8,265 nucleotides of DNA from Planctomycetota bacterium (lineage in GTDB: Bacteria; Planctomycetota; UBA8742; SKZP01; JAIOTL01). The notes beneath the pieces were generated by a model. The model searched no databases and was not told the DNA's origin. It saw nothing but the letters and a program-made list of their open reading frames with translations. A program made the position numbers and the translations under genes. The stretch spans positions 1-8,265 of the forward strand of contig JAIOTL010000322.1 in NCBI GenBank assembly GCA_021106775.1, written 5' to 3'. Shown here piece after piece: positions 1 through 5,681 of this stretch (the first letter of the stretch is position 1; each line of letters begins with the position of its first letter).

Positions 1-521
1 ACGAGATTGTTCTCAGCATCACCCAGGATGAATGCGTCTATAAAATCGTGTAAGGGGGTACAATGTAGCGAAACTGTTCCACCTGCTATAATTAGCGGAT
101 GCGAATCGTCTCTTTGGGCTGATAGAACAGGTATTTTCGCCAATTCCAGCACATGCAAAATATTTGTGTAATTTAGTTCAACGTTCACCGAAAAGCCTAT
201 TATGTCGAATTCCGAGAGGGGCTTACGGCTTTCGAGCGCGAATAACGGGAAATCGTATCGGCGTAAAACGTCGATAAAATCTTGGTTTGGCAAAAACGCT
301 CGTTCACAGGCGATGTCATTTTCGGCATTAAGCAGATTGTAAATTATGGCAGAGCCTGTGTGAGACATGCCTACGGTGTACGTATCCGGGAATACACTTG
401 CGAATTTCACGTCCACAGCCTGATGATTTTTATGAACAACATTATCCTCATGACCGAGATACTGCATCGGGTTCTGAACATCATGAATATAATCGAGAAA
501 TGTTTTTTTGTGATACAGCAC
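1..521 (-). CDS. Radical SAM protein, TIGR03960-like, N-terminal part (runs off window)
   Basis: About 173 codons are open on the minus strand and continue past base 1. Visible signatures are VQNPMQYLG near the N-terminus, then VDVKFASVFPDTYTVGMSH, a LESRKPLSEFDIIGFS stretch, LNYTNILHVLEL, and IIAGGT followed by HDFIDAFILGDAE. This order matches my memory of the B12-binding-like N-terminal region of the TIGR03960 radical SAM family. The CxxxCxxC iron-sulfur motif should lie beyond the window and is not seen, so the radical SAM assignment rests on the N-terminal region. The reaction is unknown; some relatives neighbour ribosome or RNA genes. The start is uncertain. GTG at 521-519 with GGGG five bases upstream is the best in-frame choice, since a TGA closes the frame further upstream. 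It is the third gene of the rsfS operon, 45 nt after the kinase stop. Confidence 0.82.
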   Translation of the reverse strand, partial: MLYHKKTFLDYIHDVQNPMQYLGHEDNVVHKNHQAVDVKFASVFPDTYTVGMSHTGSAIIYNLLNAENDIACERAFLPNQDFIDVLRRYDFPLFALESRKPLSEFDIIGFSVNVELNYTNILHVLELAKIPVLSAQRDDSHPLIIAGGTVSLHCTPLHDFIDAFILGDAENNL

Positions 522-566
522 GCATACCCCGTTTGTGTAACTTCATAAATAAATAGTCTTATAACG

Positions 567-1460
567 TTAGAGCATTTCCTCGAAATCGGTTAAACGACGT
601 TGAATATCAACCCTTTTAATCTCCTGCAATCTGCTGAAGTAAAAACCTTCATTAATAAATCTCGCCAGGACGATGCCATATTTCAACGCTTTCTTATGAT
701 GCGCCTGGTTCAGAATGCCCATGTATGAAAGATAACCGAGATAACCACCAGCAAAACAGTCAATTGAACCTGTGGGGTCAACAATTTTATCGAGTGGATA
801 CATGGGTGAAACACATGGATTGTTGCTGCTGTACAGAACAGCACCGGTTTCCTTGCTATAAACGATAACCTGCCAGGGTCCAAGCACCAGTATTTCACTA
901 ACCGCATCAAATAAGTATTTTTTCTCAGTGAGCAATTTCGCATCATCTGGCGTGATAATAATAGCATCGATGTTTTGCATAAGCTCAAGCAATTTCGGCT
1001 TATCGCTCGCAATCCACTGTTCCGCGGTTGTTGCAACAACATAATGCGGATTCTTTATCTGTGAAAGCACGTAATTCTGGGTCTCAGGATGCCCTTTAGC
1101 AAGGTAAACATATTTTGCTGATTTTGCCTGTTCGTTGAGAATTGGGGTAAAATCCTTGATAATTTGTTTGTTTTTCTCCTGAGTTTCTGCGTTATCGTAG
1201 ATATTTTCGTACTTTCCAACCCATTCAAACGTCTCACCCTCTTTTTTTAATACTCCGTCAACATTGATATTGCGCGAATGCAGAAAATCCAGATGTTCTT
1301 CCGGAAAATCGCTGCCTACAACGCTTATCAACTGCACCGAATTTAAAAAACTGGAAGCAAGGGCAAAATAATTCGCACTTCCACCAATCACCCGAACCGA
1401 CTGATTCTCAGGTGTAATTATGGTGTCAAACGCCAGAGTGCCGATGACAAGAAGGCTCAT
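567..1460 (-). CDS. PfkB-family (ribokinase-like) sugar or nucleoside kinase with altered GAGD motif
   Basis: This is a 297-residue protein, the usual family length. It opens with LLVIGTLAFDTI, has the N-terminal glycine motif GGSANYFA (residues 26-33) and the GSDFPEEHLDFL segment typical of one bacterial PfkB subgroup, and ends with the C-terminal signature region at 228-240. PfkB enzymes phosphorylate sugars or nucleosides with ATP in the cytoplasm; the substrate here is unknown. The signature normally reads DTxGAGD or DPTGAGD, but here it is DPTGSIDCFAGG. The catalytic-base Asp (D234) is kept, while the Ala and Gly of the anion hole are Ser and Ile. Activity may therefore be altered or lost. 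The start is supported by GGAGG at 1465-1469, just after the rsfS stop, which suggests translational coupling. The radical SAM gene follows 45 nt downstream. Confidence 0.88.
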   Translation of the reverse strand: MSLLVIGTLAFDTIITPENQSVRVIGGSANYFALASSFLNSVQLISVVGSDFPEEHLDFLHSRNINVDGVLKKEGETFEWVGKYENIYDNAETQEKNKQIIKDFTPILNEQAKSAKYVYLAKGHPETQNYVLSQIKNPHYVVATTAEQWIASDKPKLLELMQNIDAIIITPDDAKLLTEKKYLFDAVSEILVLGPWQVIVYSKETGAVLYSSNNPCVSPMYPLDKIVDPTGSIDCFAGGYLGYLSYMGILNQAHHKKALKYGIVLARFINEGFYFSRLQEIKRVDIQRRLTDFEEML

Positions 1461-1473
1461 TATTCCTCCGCAA

Positions 1474-2010
1474 TCAAATTACTTCGTTTTCCGACGTATT
1501 ATCCTCTTTTTGCATGTAAATATTAGGTGCATCTTGCCAGAGCGTGTCCAACTCATAATATTTCCGAGCATCATCATAGAAAATGTGGACTATCACCTGA
1601 TTCAGGTCAATCAGAATCCACCAGGCAATGTCATAACCTTCGATACCGGCAACAGGAACCTTGGTAACCTTCATCGCTTTTTCAATTTCACTTGCTATGC
1701 CCTGAATCTGCCGCCTATTATAACCAGTCATAAACACGAAAAAATCTGCCAAAGATGTTTTACCTGTCGCGTCGATAACCTTGATGTCTTGAGCACGCAT
1801 TGAATCACCGATTTCTGCACAATCAAGCGCAAGTTTCATCGTTGCTTCCTTTTCCTCAGGCGATGGTATCACGTATTCACGCTCTTCTTCGGGTTCATCC
1901 GATTCAATAATTTTCATTTTTTCGTATAGGTCAGCATATTTTTCCTTGAGCAGTTCTTCATCCGCGAATTCCTCGGGTTTATCCTGTTCAGAAAGATTGT
2001 CAGTATTCAT
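1474..2010 (-). CDS. rsfS: Ribosomal silencing factor RsfS (Iojap family) with acidic N-terminal extension
   Basis: RsfS binds uL14 on the 50S subunit and blocks joining with 30S, lowering translation during starvation. The family core is plain from about residue 58 to 158: DIKVIDATGKTSLADFFVF, then GYNRRQIQGIASEIE, VAGIEGYDIAWWILIDL, and VIVHIFYDDARKYYELDTLW. Family members usually have about 105-130 residues; this one has 178. The extra part is residues 1-56, of which 21 are Asp or Glu, plus a short polar tail after W158. The ATG at 2010 has AAGGAG four bases upstream. An internal ATG at 1839 (M58) has AAGGAA six bases upstream and would give a protein of canonical size, so two products are possible. 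It is the first gene of the rsfS-kinase-radical SAM operon; the usual partner nadD is absent here. Confidence 0.93.
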   Translation of the reverse strand: MNTDNLSEQDKPEEFADEELLKEKYADLYEKMKIIESDEPEEEREYVIPSPEEKEATMKLALDCAEIGDSMRAQDIKVIDATGKTSLADFFVFMTGYNRRQIQGIASEIEKAMKVTKVPVAGIEGYDIAWWILIDLNQVIVHIFYDDARKYYELDTLWQDAPNIYMQKEDNTSENEVI

Positions 2011-2014
2011 TCAT

Positions 2015-2020
2015 CTCCTT
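2015..2020 (-). promoter_or_regulatory. Shine-Dalgarno AAGGAG of rsfS
   Basis: On the minus strand AAGGAG is followed by ATGA and then the ATG at 2010. It supports the long 178-residue RsfS form over the internal start at 1839. Confidence 0.7.
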
Positions 2021-2112
2021 GCAAAAAACAAAGTAATATACATTGTTATATAGAATTGGCAATATTTAATTTAGCCTGTTTCCTGATTAGTATTTAACAA
2101 ACTGGCCTACAA

Positions 2113-2142
2113 ATTGTGTTTTTCGATGGTATTGCATGTCAA
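2113..2142 (-). promoter_or_regulatory. Possible promoter of the rsfS operon
   Basis: The 136-nt gap 2011-2146 separates the FHA gene from rsfS. On the minus strand a perfect TTGACA (2142-2137) lies just past the FHA stop codon, with CACAAT (2118-2113) 18 nt downstream as a weak -10. It would leave a leader of roughly 95 nt before rsfS. The -35 is good and the -10 is poor, so this is a weak call. No terminator with a T run is seen for the FHA gene, so readthrough from upstream is also possible. Confidence 0.25.
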
Positions 2143-2146
2143 AAGC

Positions 2147-3031
2147 TTAGGATTTATCTTGTCTGAAAGTGTATTCTTTCGCTCCATTTGGATATTGATT
2201 TGTTATTGCAATCTGGATTCTGGCTCCATCGTGCAAAGACTGCTTTTTATCGATTCTTATTGAGTTTACATATGTGCCGTTTGACGAATTCGTATCCTCA
2301 ATATAATATTGGTTTTTGTCGTAAGTAATCTTGGCATGCTGCCTTGAAACAAGTGGGATGCCGATAACAATATCATTGCCCGGTACACGCCCGATAACCG
2401 TTGGATTCTTGTTGATTTCGACAATTTGCCCGGTTCTGCGGTCGGTAAGTTGTCCTTTCCCTGTTCTCGGAAGAGGCGCAGTTACACTTTTCAATGCCGC
2501 CATCCTCTCTTTTTGGGCTTTTATCTGCTGTTTCAGTCTATCCTTAAGAATCGTCGTCAGAGTATCTTTATTTATCGAAATGTCGGATTGTTTCGAGTCA
2601 TACTTTCCTGAAACTTCCTGCATGTCCCTGCCTATCTGCTCCACCGCCTTTATAACTGTTTGCTGTGCCTGCTCTTTCGAGTCCTTTTCACCGAGTAATT
2701 TCACACATTCAATCTCTGCAACACGATGAAGCTGGGCGTGTTCGAACAATCTCGCTAAATCCTCCGGCACCCGAATAATTAAGTCCTTATTGAGGTCGCC
2801 AATTTCCATGAGTTCAAGCGCAATCATGCGATACGCATCATCTTTAAGGTTTTTGCATCTTGAAATGTCAAGGGTAACAACAGACTTTTCGGAATGCATG
2901 AGTTGCCAGAACATTTCCTCGAATTCTGACAGAAATGCAGCTTCGGATTTTACGCGCACTATGAGCGAATTGCCATCAAGTTCCCATTCAGGCAGGTCTT
3001 CTCTGCTGCGTCTAATCCGCATTACTCCCAT
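2147..3031 (-). CDS. STAS-like domain plus FHA domain signalling protein
   Basis: The protein has 294 residues, no signal peptide and no membrane segment, so it is likely cytoplasmic. Residues about 20-112 look like a STAS fold: NSLIVRV strand, VVTLDIS strand (51-57), a helix, then LIIRVPEDLARLFEHAQL. Residues about 115-190 form a Lys/Gln-rich, probably helical linker. Residues about 200-290 are an FHA domain, with GR (214-215), NDIVIG, SRQH (229-232) and NSSNGTYV (248-255). All residues usually needed to bind phosphothreonine are present, so it should read a Ser/Thr kinase signal. The STAS part lacks the usual phosphorylated Ser/Thr; the corresponding stretch reads LKDDAYR. No kinase, phosphatase or sigma factor is nearby. 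The start ATG has GGAGAG seven bases upstream (3039-3044). The FHA call is firm and the STAS call is inferred from the pattern. Confidence 0.88.
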   Translation of the reverse strand: MGVMRIRRSREDLPEWELDGNSLIVRVKSEAAFLSEFEEMFWQLMHSEKSVVTLDISRCKNLKDDAYRMIALELMEIGDLNKDLIIRVPEDLARLFEHAQLHRVAEIECVKLLGEKDSKEQAQQTVIKAVEQIGRDMQEVSGKYDSKQSDISINKDTLTTILKDRLKQQIKAQKERMAALKSVTAPLPRTGKGQLTDRRTGQIVEINKNPTVIGRVPGNDIVIGIPLVSRQHAKITYDKNQYYIEDTNSSNGTYVNSIRIDKKQSLHDGARIQIAITNQYPNGAKEYTFRQDKS

Positions 3032-3090
3032 TAAGCAACTCTCCGAATTGATATTACTTCAGACTAATATTCATATCGACAATAAATTGC

Positions 3091-3118
3091 ATTATATATC
3101 AATCGGCAATACCTGCAA
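3091..3118 (-). promoter_or_regulatory. Probable sigma70-type promoter of the FHA gene
   Basis: On the minus strand a perfect TATAAT (3096-3091) lies 16 nt after TTGCAG (3118-3113), which matches the -35 consensus only in TTG. Transcription would start near 3084, giving a leader of about 53 nt. The -10 is the best match in the gap, but AT-rich sequence makes chance matches common. Confidence 0.45.
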
Positions 3119-3187
3119 ATAAAGAATAAGAAAACAATTTCGCACTCGAAGATGTTGAATGTTTTGATTGGTAAATATGTAACATCT

Positions 3188-3214
3188 TGTCATTCTGAGC
3201 TAGTGAAGAATCCA
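3188..3214 (+). repeat. TGTCATTC...GAATCCA repeat unit C
   Basis: This 27-nt unit begins TGTCATTCTGA and ends TGAAGAATCCA, with five bases (GCTAG) between. ATTCT and AGAAT inside it can pair as a short stem. It is the forward member of an inverted pair with 3337-3372 and shares end sequences with the two units at 4978-5038. Confidence 0.75.
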
Positions 3215-3336
3215 GGCTATTAGAACAAAAAATATGGAATAATAAATTTAATATGTATGAAAAATTCTGACCGAGAATCTTTGTCTTCATTTGTAATTAT
3301 GTATTACATTTTTATTTGCTTAGCATTTGACCATCC

Positions 3337-3372
3337 TGGATTCTTCAGTCGTTACACTCCTTCAGAATGACA
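3337..3372 (-). repeat. TGTCATTC...GAATCCA repeat unit D, overlapping the PAP2 stop
   Basis: Read on the minus strand, this 36-nt unit begins TGTCATTCTGA and ends TGAAGAATCCA, identical in both 11-nt ends to unit C but with a 14-nt middle instead of 5. Its first 11 bases encode the end of the PAP2 protein: TTG TCA TTC TGA, that is Leu-Ser-Phe-stop, with the first T of TTG just outside the unit. Confidence 0.75.
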
Positions 3373-4063
3373 AAGGTGTGTCTTCAGGCGGTTTTGCGGG
3401 ATTCATCGAAAGAGATAAATACAACATGCTGAATCGTGGAAAATATACAGCCAAAAGTCGAAAAAGCAGCACAGTGCAGTAAACTCCCAGAAGTCCGGTT
3501 GCAATCCCTCCAAGAACATCGGAAGGGAAATGCAATCCGCCATAAATTCTGCCAATTCCAGTTAAAAACGCCCAGAAAAGGAAAAATGCACCTGTTTTGA
3601 AGCCGTAAATCACAACAATAACACCCGCCAAAGTAAACGCGAAATTCGTGTGTCCCGAAGGAAATCCACGACGCTTGAGAATCCCCCGTTCAGGTTCGTT
3701 AATGTCCGTCTGAATGTGCAAAAACTCATTAAACCAGGGTGGAAGCTGACCGTCTTTCTTTATATATTCTTTGTACGGACGGGCGCGTTTCGAAATATTT
3801 TTCGGAATTGCGAAGATTAATGTCGAAATCAACAATGCGCTTACTAAAAATACAAGGCGAAACCAAAAAACTGACCGTTTCCGTGTGCTAAACCACAAAA
3901 CGACAAGTAAAGGTGCAAGTATAAAGAATTCACCAAGAACGTTCGCCACCATGAAAAAATGATTAATATACGAGCGAAGCTTTGATGTCGCCTCACCCGG
4001 ACGCAGAAATTTATACAGAAACTCGAATAAATCGAAATCAATATTCAGGATTGCATCGTACAA
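3362..4063 (-). CDS. PAP2-family membrane phosphatase
   Basis: This 233-residue integral membrane protein belongs to the type 2 phosphatidic acid phosphatase superfamily, which removes phosphate from lipids such as phosphatidate, phosphatidylglycerophosphate or undecaprenyl pyrophosphate. All three motifs are visible: KNISKRARP (K88 to P96, KX6RP), PSGH (135-138), and GRIYGGLHFPSD (171-182, with R172, H178 and D182). The first Ser of the usual SRX5HX3D motif is Gly, a common variant. Several hydrophobic segments fit the roughly six membrane helices of the family. Substrate cannot be told from sequence. The start is TTG at 4063-4061, with AGGAGA seven bases upstream and no in-frame ATG before M38. 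The last three codons and stop come from an intergenic repeat. It lies 77 nt downstream of lolD and may share its transcript. Confidence 0.9.
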   Translation of the reverse strand: MYDAILNIDFDLFEFLYKFLRPGEATSKLRSYINHFFMVANVLGEFFILAPLLVVLWFSTRKRSVFWFRLVFLVSALLISTLIFAIPKNISKRARPYKEYIKKDGQLPPWFNEFLHIQTDINEPERGILKRRGFPSGHTNFAFTLAGVIVVIYGFKTGAFFLFWAFLTGIGRIYGGLHFPSDVLGGIATGLLGVYCTVLLFRLLAVYFPRFSMLYLSLSMNPAKPPEDTPLSF

Positions 4064-4070
4064 GCTCTGT

Positions 4071-4076
4071 TCTCCT
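4071..4076 (-). promoter_or_regulatory. Shine-Dalgarno AGGAGA fixing a TTG start
   Basis: AGGAGA on the minus strand is seven bases from TTG at 4063. It decides the non-ATG start of the PAP2 gene, since the next in-frame ATG (M38) would remove the first membrane region. Confidence 0.65.
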
Positions 4077-4140
4077 GTAAAACGTTTCTATAAATGTATA
4101 ATTTTACACGCATCAGCTCATTTTTCAATTTTTTTGATGA

Positions 4141-4872
4141 TTAAGTGATTTTATTAGATTTCTGGTGTTTTTCGTCTGTGATTTTGCCGTCGCACATATA
4201 CAGAAGTCGATGTCCCCTGCTTGAAAGCTCCTTGTTGTGTGTAACAAAAAGGAACGAAATGTTGTGTTCTTCATTGAGTTTGACCAAAAGCTGATGTATT
4301 TTCTGCGCATTTTCTGTGTCAAGGTTACCAGTGGGTTCATCGCAGAAAATCAGCTCAGGATCGTTAATCAGCGCGCGTGCAATCGCAACTCGTTGACGCT
4401 CTCCACCCGAAAGCTGAGACGGCAGATGCTTTATCCGGTCAGTAAGTCCGACGATTTCCAACAAATTCTTCGCTTTTGTTTCAATTTCCCGATATTTCGC
4501 ACGATAACTGAGTGGACCGCGTGCAATCATCTGCGGCATAAGCACGTTTTCAAGAGCATTGAATTCGGGCAGCAAATGATAAAATTGAAAAATGAAACCG
4601 AAATATTTGTTACGGTAAGCGGACTGAGTTTCCTCGTTTAGCGAAGTTATTTCCTCGTCCCTAAAAAATACTTTTCCTGATGTCGGCTTGTCAAGCAGTC
4701 CCATAATGTGCAAAATTGTAGATTTACCTGCACCCGAAGGTCCAAGTATCATAAGCATCTCGCCTCGATGCACAGAAATATCAACACCTTTAAGCACATC
4801 AAGCGTACTTTCGCCAACCGGAAAAGTTCGATAAATATTGTCAGCGTGCAGTAAAATTTCAGATTTTTTCAT
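4141..4872 (-). CDS. lolD: ABC transporter ATP-binding protein, LolD family
   Basis: The 243-residue protein is a complete ABC ATPase: Walker A GPSGAGKST (44-52), Q-loop Q96, signature LSGGERQ (154-160), Walker B LIFCDEP with catalytic E179, D-loop NLD, and H-loop H212. The segment GFIFQFYHLLPEFNALENV closely follows the LolD pattern. LolD powers release of lipoproteins from the inner membrane to LolA; the related MacB and FtsE ATPases share the fold, so a MacB-like efflux role is the main alternative. No LolC/LolE-type permease lies next to it: PAP2 follows and rpmE is divergent. The partner must be elsewhere, unlike the usual lolCDE grouping. The ATG start has AAGGAA a few bases upstream (4875-4880). 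Confidence 0.88.
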   Translation of the reverse strand: MKKSEILLHADNIYRTFPVGESTLDVLKGVDISVHRGEMLMILGPSGAGKSTILHIMGLLDKPTSGKVFFRDEEITSLNEETQSAYRNKYFGFIFQFYHLLPEFNALENVLMPQMIARGPLSYRAKYREIETKAKNLLEIVGLTDRIKHLPSQLSGGERQRVAIARALINDPELIFCDEPTGNLDTENAQKIHQLLVKLNEEHNISFLFVTHNKELSSRGHRLLYMCDGKITDEKHQKSNKIT

Positions 4873-5172
4873 GTTTCCTTCACGTTTTTTTTGAGATTAC
4901 CTGAATTTCTCGTTTTTACAAATCAAATTTGATATTCACGTAAATAATGTATACAGTGTCAAGAAATATTTGATGGATGTCATTCCTGCGAAAGCAGGAA
5001 TCCAAAATTCTGGATTCCCAATCAAGTTGGGAATGACAGAGCAGTATTGTATCTTCGTAGATTAATCATGTGCAAATTTAGCGTTAATTTTAATAAAAAA
5101 AGGTTGAAAGCTGGGAAAAATAATATAAAGTTTCACTCTTTATCAATCAAATATTAAGCGAATGAGGTTGCG
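4873..5172. other. Divergent intergenic region between lolD and rpmE
   Basis: This 300-nt gap must hold the start signals for both directions. It contains a perfect 12-bp palindrome ATCAAATTTGAT at 4922-4933 and a paired repeat at 4978-5038. TTGACA is present on the minus strand at 4962-4957 but lacks a good -10. TTGAAA (5104-5109) and TATAAA (5124-5129) precede rpmE with only 14 nt between them. I do not call a firm promoter for either gene. No leader element for ribosomal-protein feedback is recognised. Confidence 0.6.
4978..5038. repeat. Palindromic element of two inverted TGTCATTC...GAATCCA units (A and B)
   Basis: Unit A (4978-5004) and unit B (5011-5038, minus strand) face each other across six bases. 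The outer nine bases TGTCATTCC and GGAATGACA pair perfectly. Unit A folds as TTCCTGC, GAAA loop, GCAGGAA (4983-5000); unit B as ATTCCCAA, five-base loop, TTGGGAAT (5014-5034). A central fold GAATCCA with TGGATTC (4998-5017) competes with both. It resembles the short palindromic repeats common in bacterial intergenic DNA. Confidence 0.85.
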
Positions 5173-5547
5173 ATGAAAGGTGTCATACATCCTAAATACG
5201 CGGTTTGCAAGGTCAGATGCGCATGCGGACACGAGTTTGAAACTGTGAGTCTCAGAGAAGAAATGCGCGTGGACATCTGTTCAAATTGTCATCCGTTTTA
5301 TACAGGCAAGCAGAAATTCGTCGATACTGCAGGTCGCGTTCAGAAATTCGAAAAACGCTTCAATTGGTCAGATATGGAAGCAATGGAAAAGGCAAAAAAG
5401 AAAACCGCAGCTCAAAAGAAAAAGAAGAAAATTCAGAAAATTGGCAAAGTTAAGCTGATAACGGATGAAGCAGCAGTCAGCGATACTAAAAAAACCATTA
5501 ATATTGTAAAAAAAGACGTAGCAAAAGGCGAAAAGAAGCCGGAATAA
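5173..5547 (+). CDS. rpmE: 50S ribosomal protein bL31, zinc-binding type, with Lys-rich C-terminal tail
   Basis: bL31 bridges the 50S central protuberance and the 30S head. Residues 1-66 are a complete bL31: MKGVIHPKY at the start, then C16 and C18, C36 and C39 as the four-cysteine zinc set of the C+ type, and [25 protein letters not shown]. Residues 68-124 are an extra tail of 57 residues, 19 of them Lys, with the run QKKKKK. Most bL31 proteins stop near residue 70, so the tail nearly doubles it. It may contact rRNA, by analogy with basic tails of other ribosomal proteins; this is inference. The start has GAGG (5164-5167) five bases upstream. A strong terminator follows at once, so the gene is probably transcribed alone. 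Confidence 0.95.
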   Translation: MKGVIHPKYAVCKVRCACGHEFETVSLREEMRVDICSNCHPFYTGKQKFVDTAGRVQKFEKRFNWSDMEAMEKAKKKTAAQKKKKKIQKIGKVKLITDEAAVSDTKKTINIVKKDVAKGEKKPE

Positions 5548-5571
5548 CTTAAAACAAACAAAATTCAGAAG

Positions 5572-5602
5572 CAGCAGTCAGATTTGGCTGCTGTTTTTTT
5601 TT
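5572..5602 (+). terminator. Rho-independent terminator after rpmE
   Basis: The stem CAGCAGTC (5572-5579) pairs with GGCTGCTG (5586-5593) around a six-base loop, with one G-U pair, and is followed by nine T (5594-5602). It starts 24 nt after the rpmE stop and separates rpmE from the transporter gene. Confidence 0.92.
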
Positions 5603-5657
5603 ACCTTTTTGTTTGCTGATTTCCGCATGTTGTGCAAGAATTTTGAAATATTTGTTA

Positions 5658-5671
5658 AGAATTCCAATTCT
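5658..5671. promoter_or_regulatory. Palindrome AGAATT-CC-AATTCT before the transporter start
   Basis: Two perfect six-base arms flank CC, ending directly before the GGAGG ribosome site of the transporter gene. It could be a repressor site or a small hairpin affecting ribosome access. An EcoRI-like core makes chance occurrence quite possible. Confidence 0.3.
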
Positions 5672-5676
5672 GGAGG
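5672..5676 (+). promoter_or_regulatory. Shine-Dalgarno GGAGG fixing the transporter start
   Basis: GGAGG lies five bases before ATG at 5682. It rules out the longer reading from 5613, whose first 23 codons have no ribosome site, begin just past the rpmE terminator, and would bury the signal peptide. Confidence 0.8.
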
Positions 5677-5681
5677 ATTTT

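Larger units (their letters stand above)
3032..3361. other. Non-coding gap between the PAP2 and FHA genes
   Basis: This 330-nt stretch is strongly AT-rich. It holds the candidate FHA-gene promoter near 3091-3118, one repeat unit at 3188-3214, and most of a second, inverted unit at 3337-3372 that runs into the PAP2 gene. Between the units, 3215-3336 shows no gene or other structure. A short open frame across the repeat is judged non-coding. Confidence 0.7.

Noticed and set aside
282..548. 88-codon open frame on the plus strand
   Set aside because: It lies opposite the radical SAM coding frame, whose protein shows clear family motifs; the plus-strand translation has none.
2074..2106. Imperfect hairpin in the FHA-rsfS gap (GCCTGTTT with AAACTGGC)
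   Set aside because: It has a T-T mismatch, a long loop and no T run on the minus strand, so it does not qualify as a terminator.
3099..3290. 63-codon open frame on the minus strand in the gap
   Set aside because: It reads through repeat unit C and the FHA promoter region, has low complexity, and shows no ribosome site or family motif.
4934..4962. TTGACA on the minus strand upstream of lolD
   Set aside because: No acceptable -10 hexamer occurs at 16-19 nt; the best options match only about half of TATAAT.
3188..5038. CRISPR-like reading of the repeats
   Set aside because: There are only four units in inverted pairs in two separate gaps, with no regular spacers and no cas genes.
5104..5129. 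TTGAAA and TATAAA upstream of rpmE as a promoter
   Set aside because: The spacer is only 14 nt, too short for a standard sigma70 promoter, so it is not listed as a feature.
5392..5400. A AAA AAG heptamer in frame within rpmE, the classic -1 slippery sequence
   Set aside because: It lies in a lysine-rich tail where such runs arise by chance. I saw no downstream stem-loop, and the shifted frame soon ends, so programmed frameshifting is not supported.
5613..5681. Longer N-terminus for the transporter from ATG at 5613
   Set aside because: It lacks a ribosome site, begins 11 nt past the rpmE terminator, and would put 23 residues before the signal peptide; ATG 5682 has GGAGG at ideal spacing.
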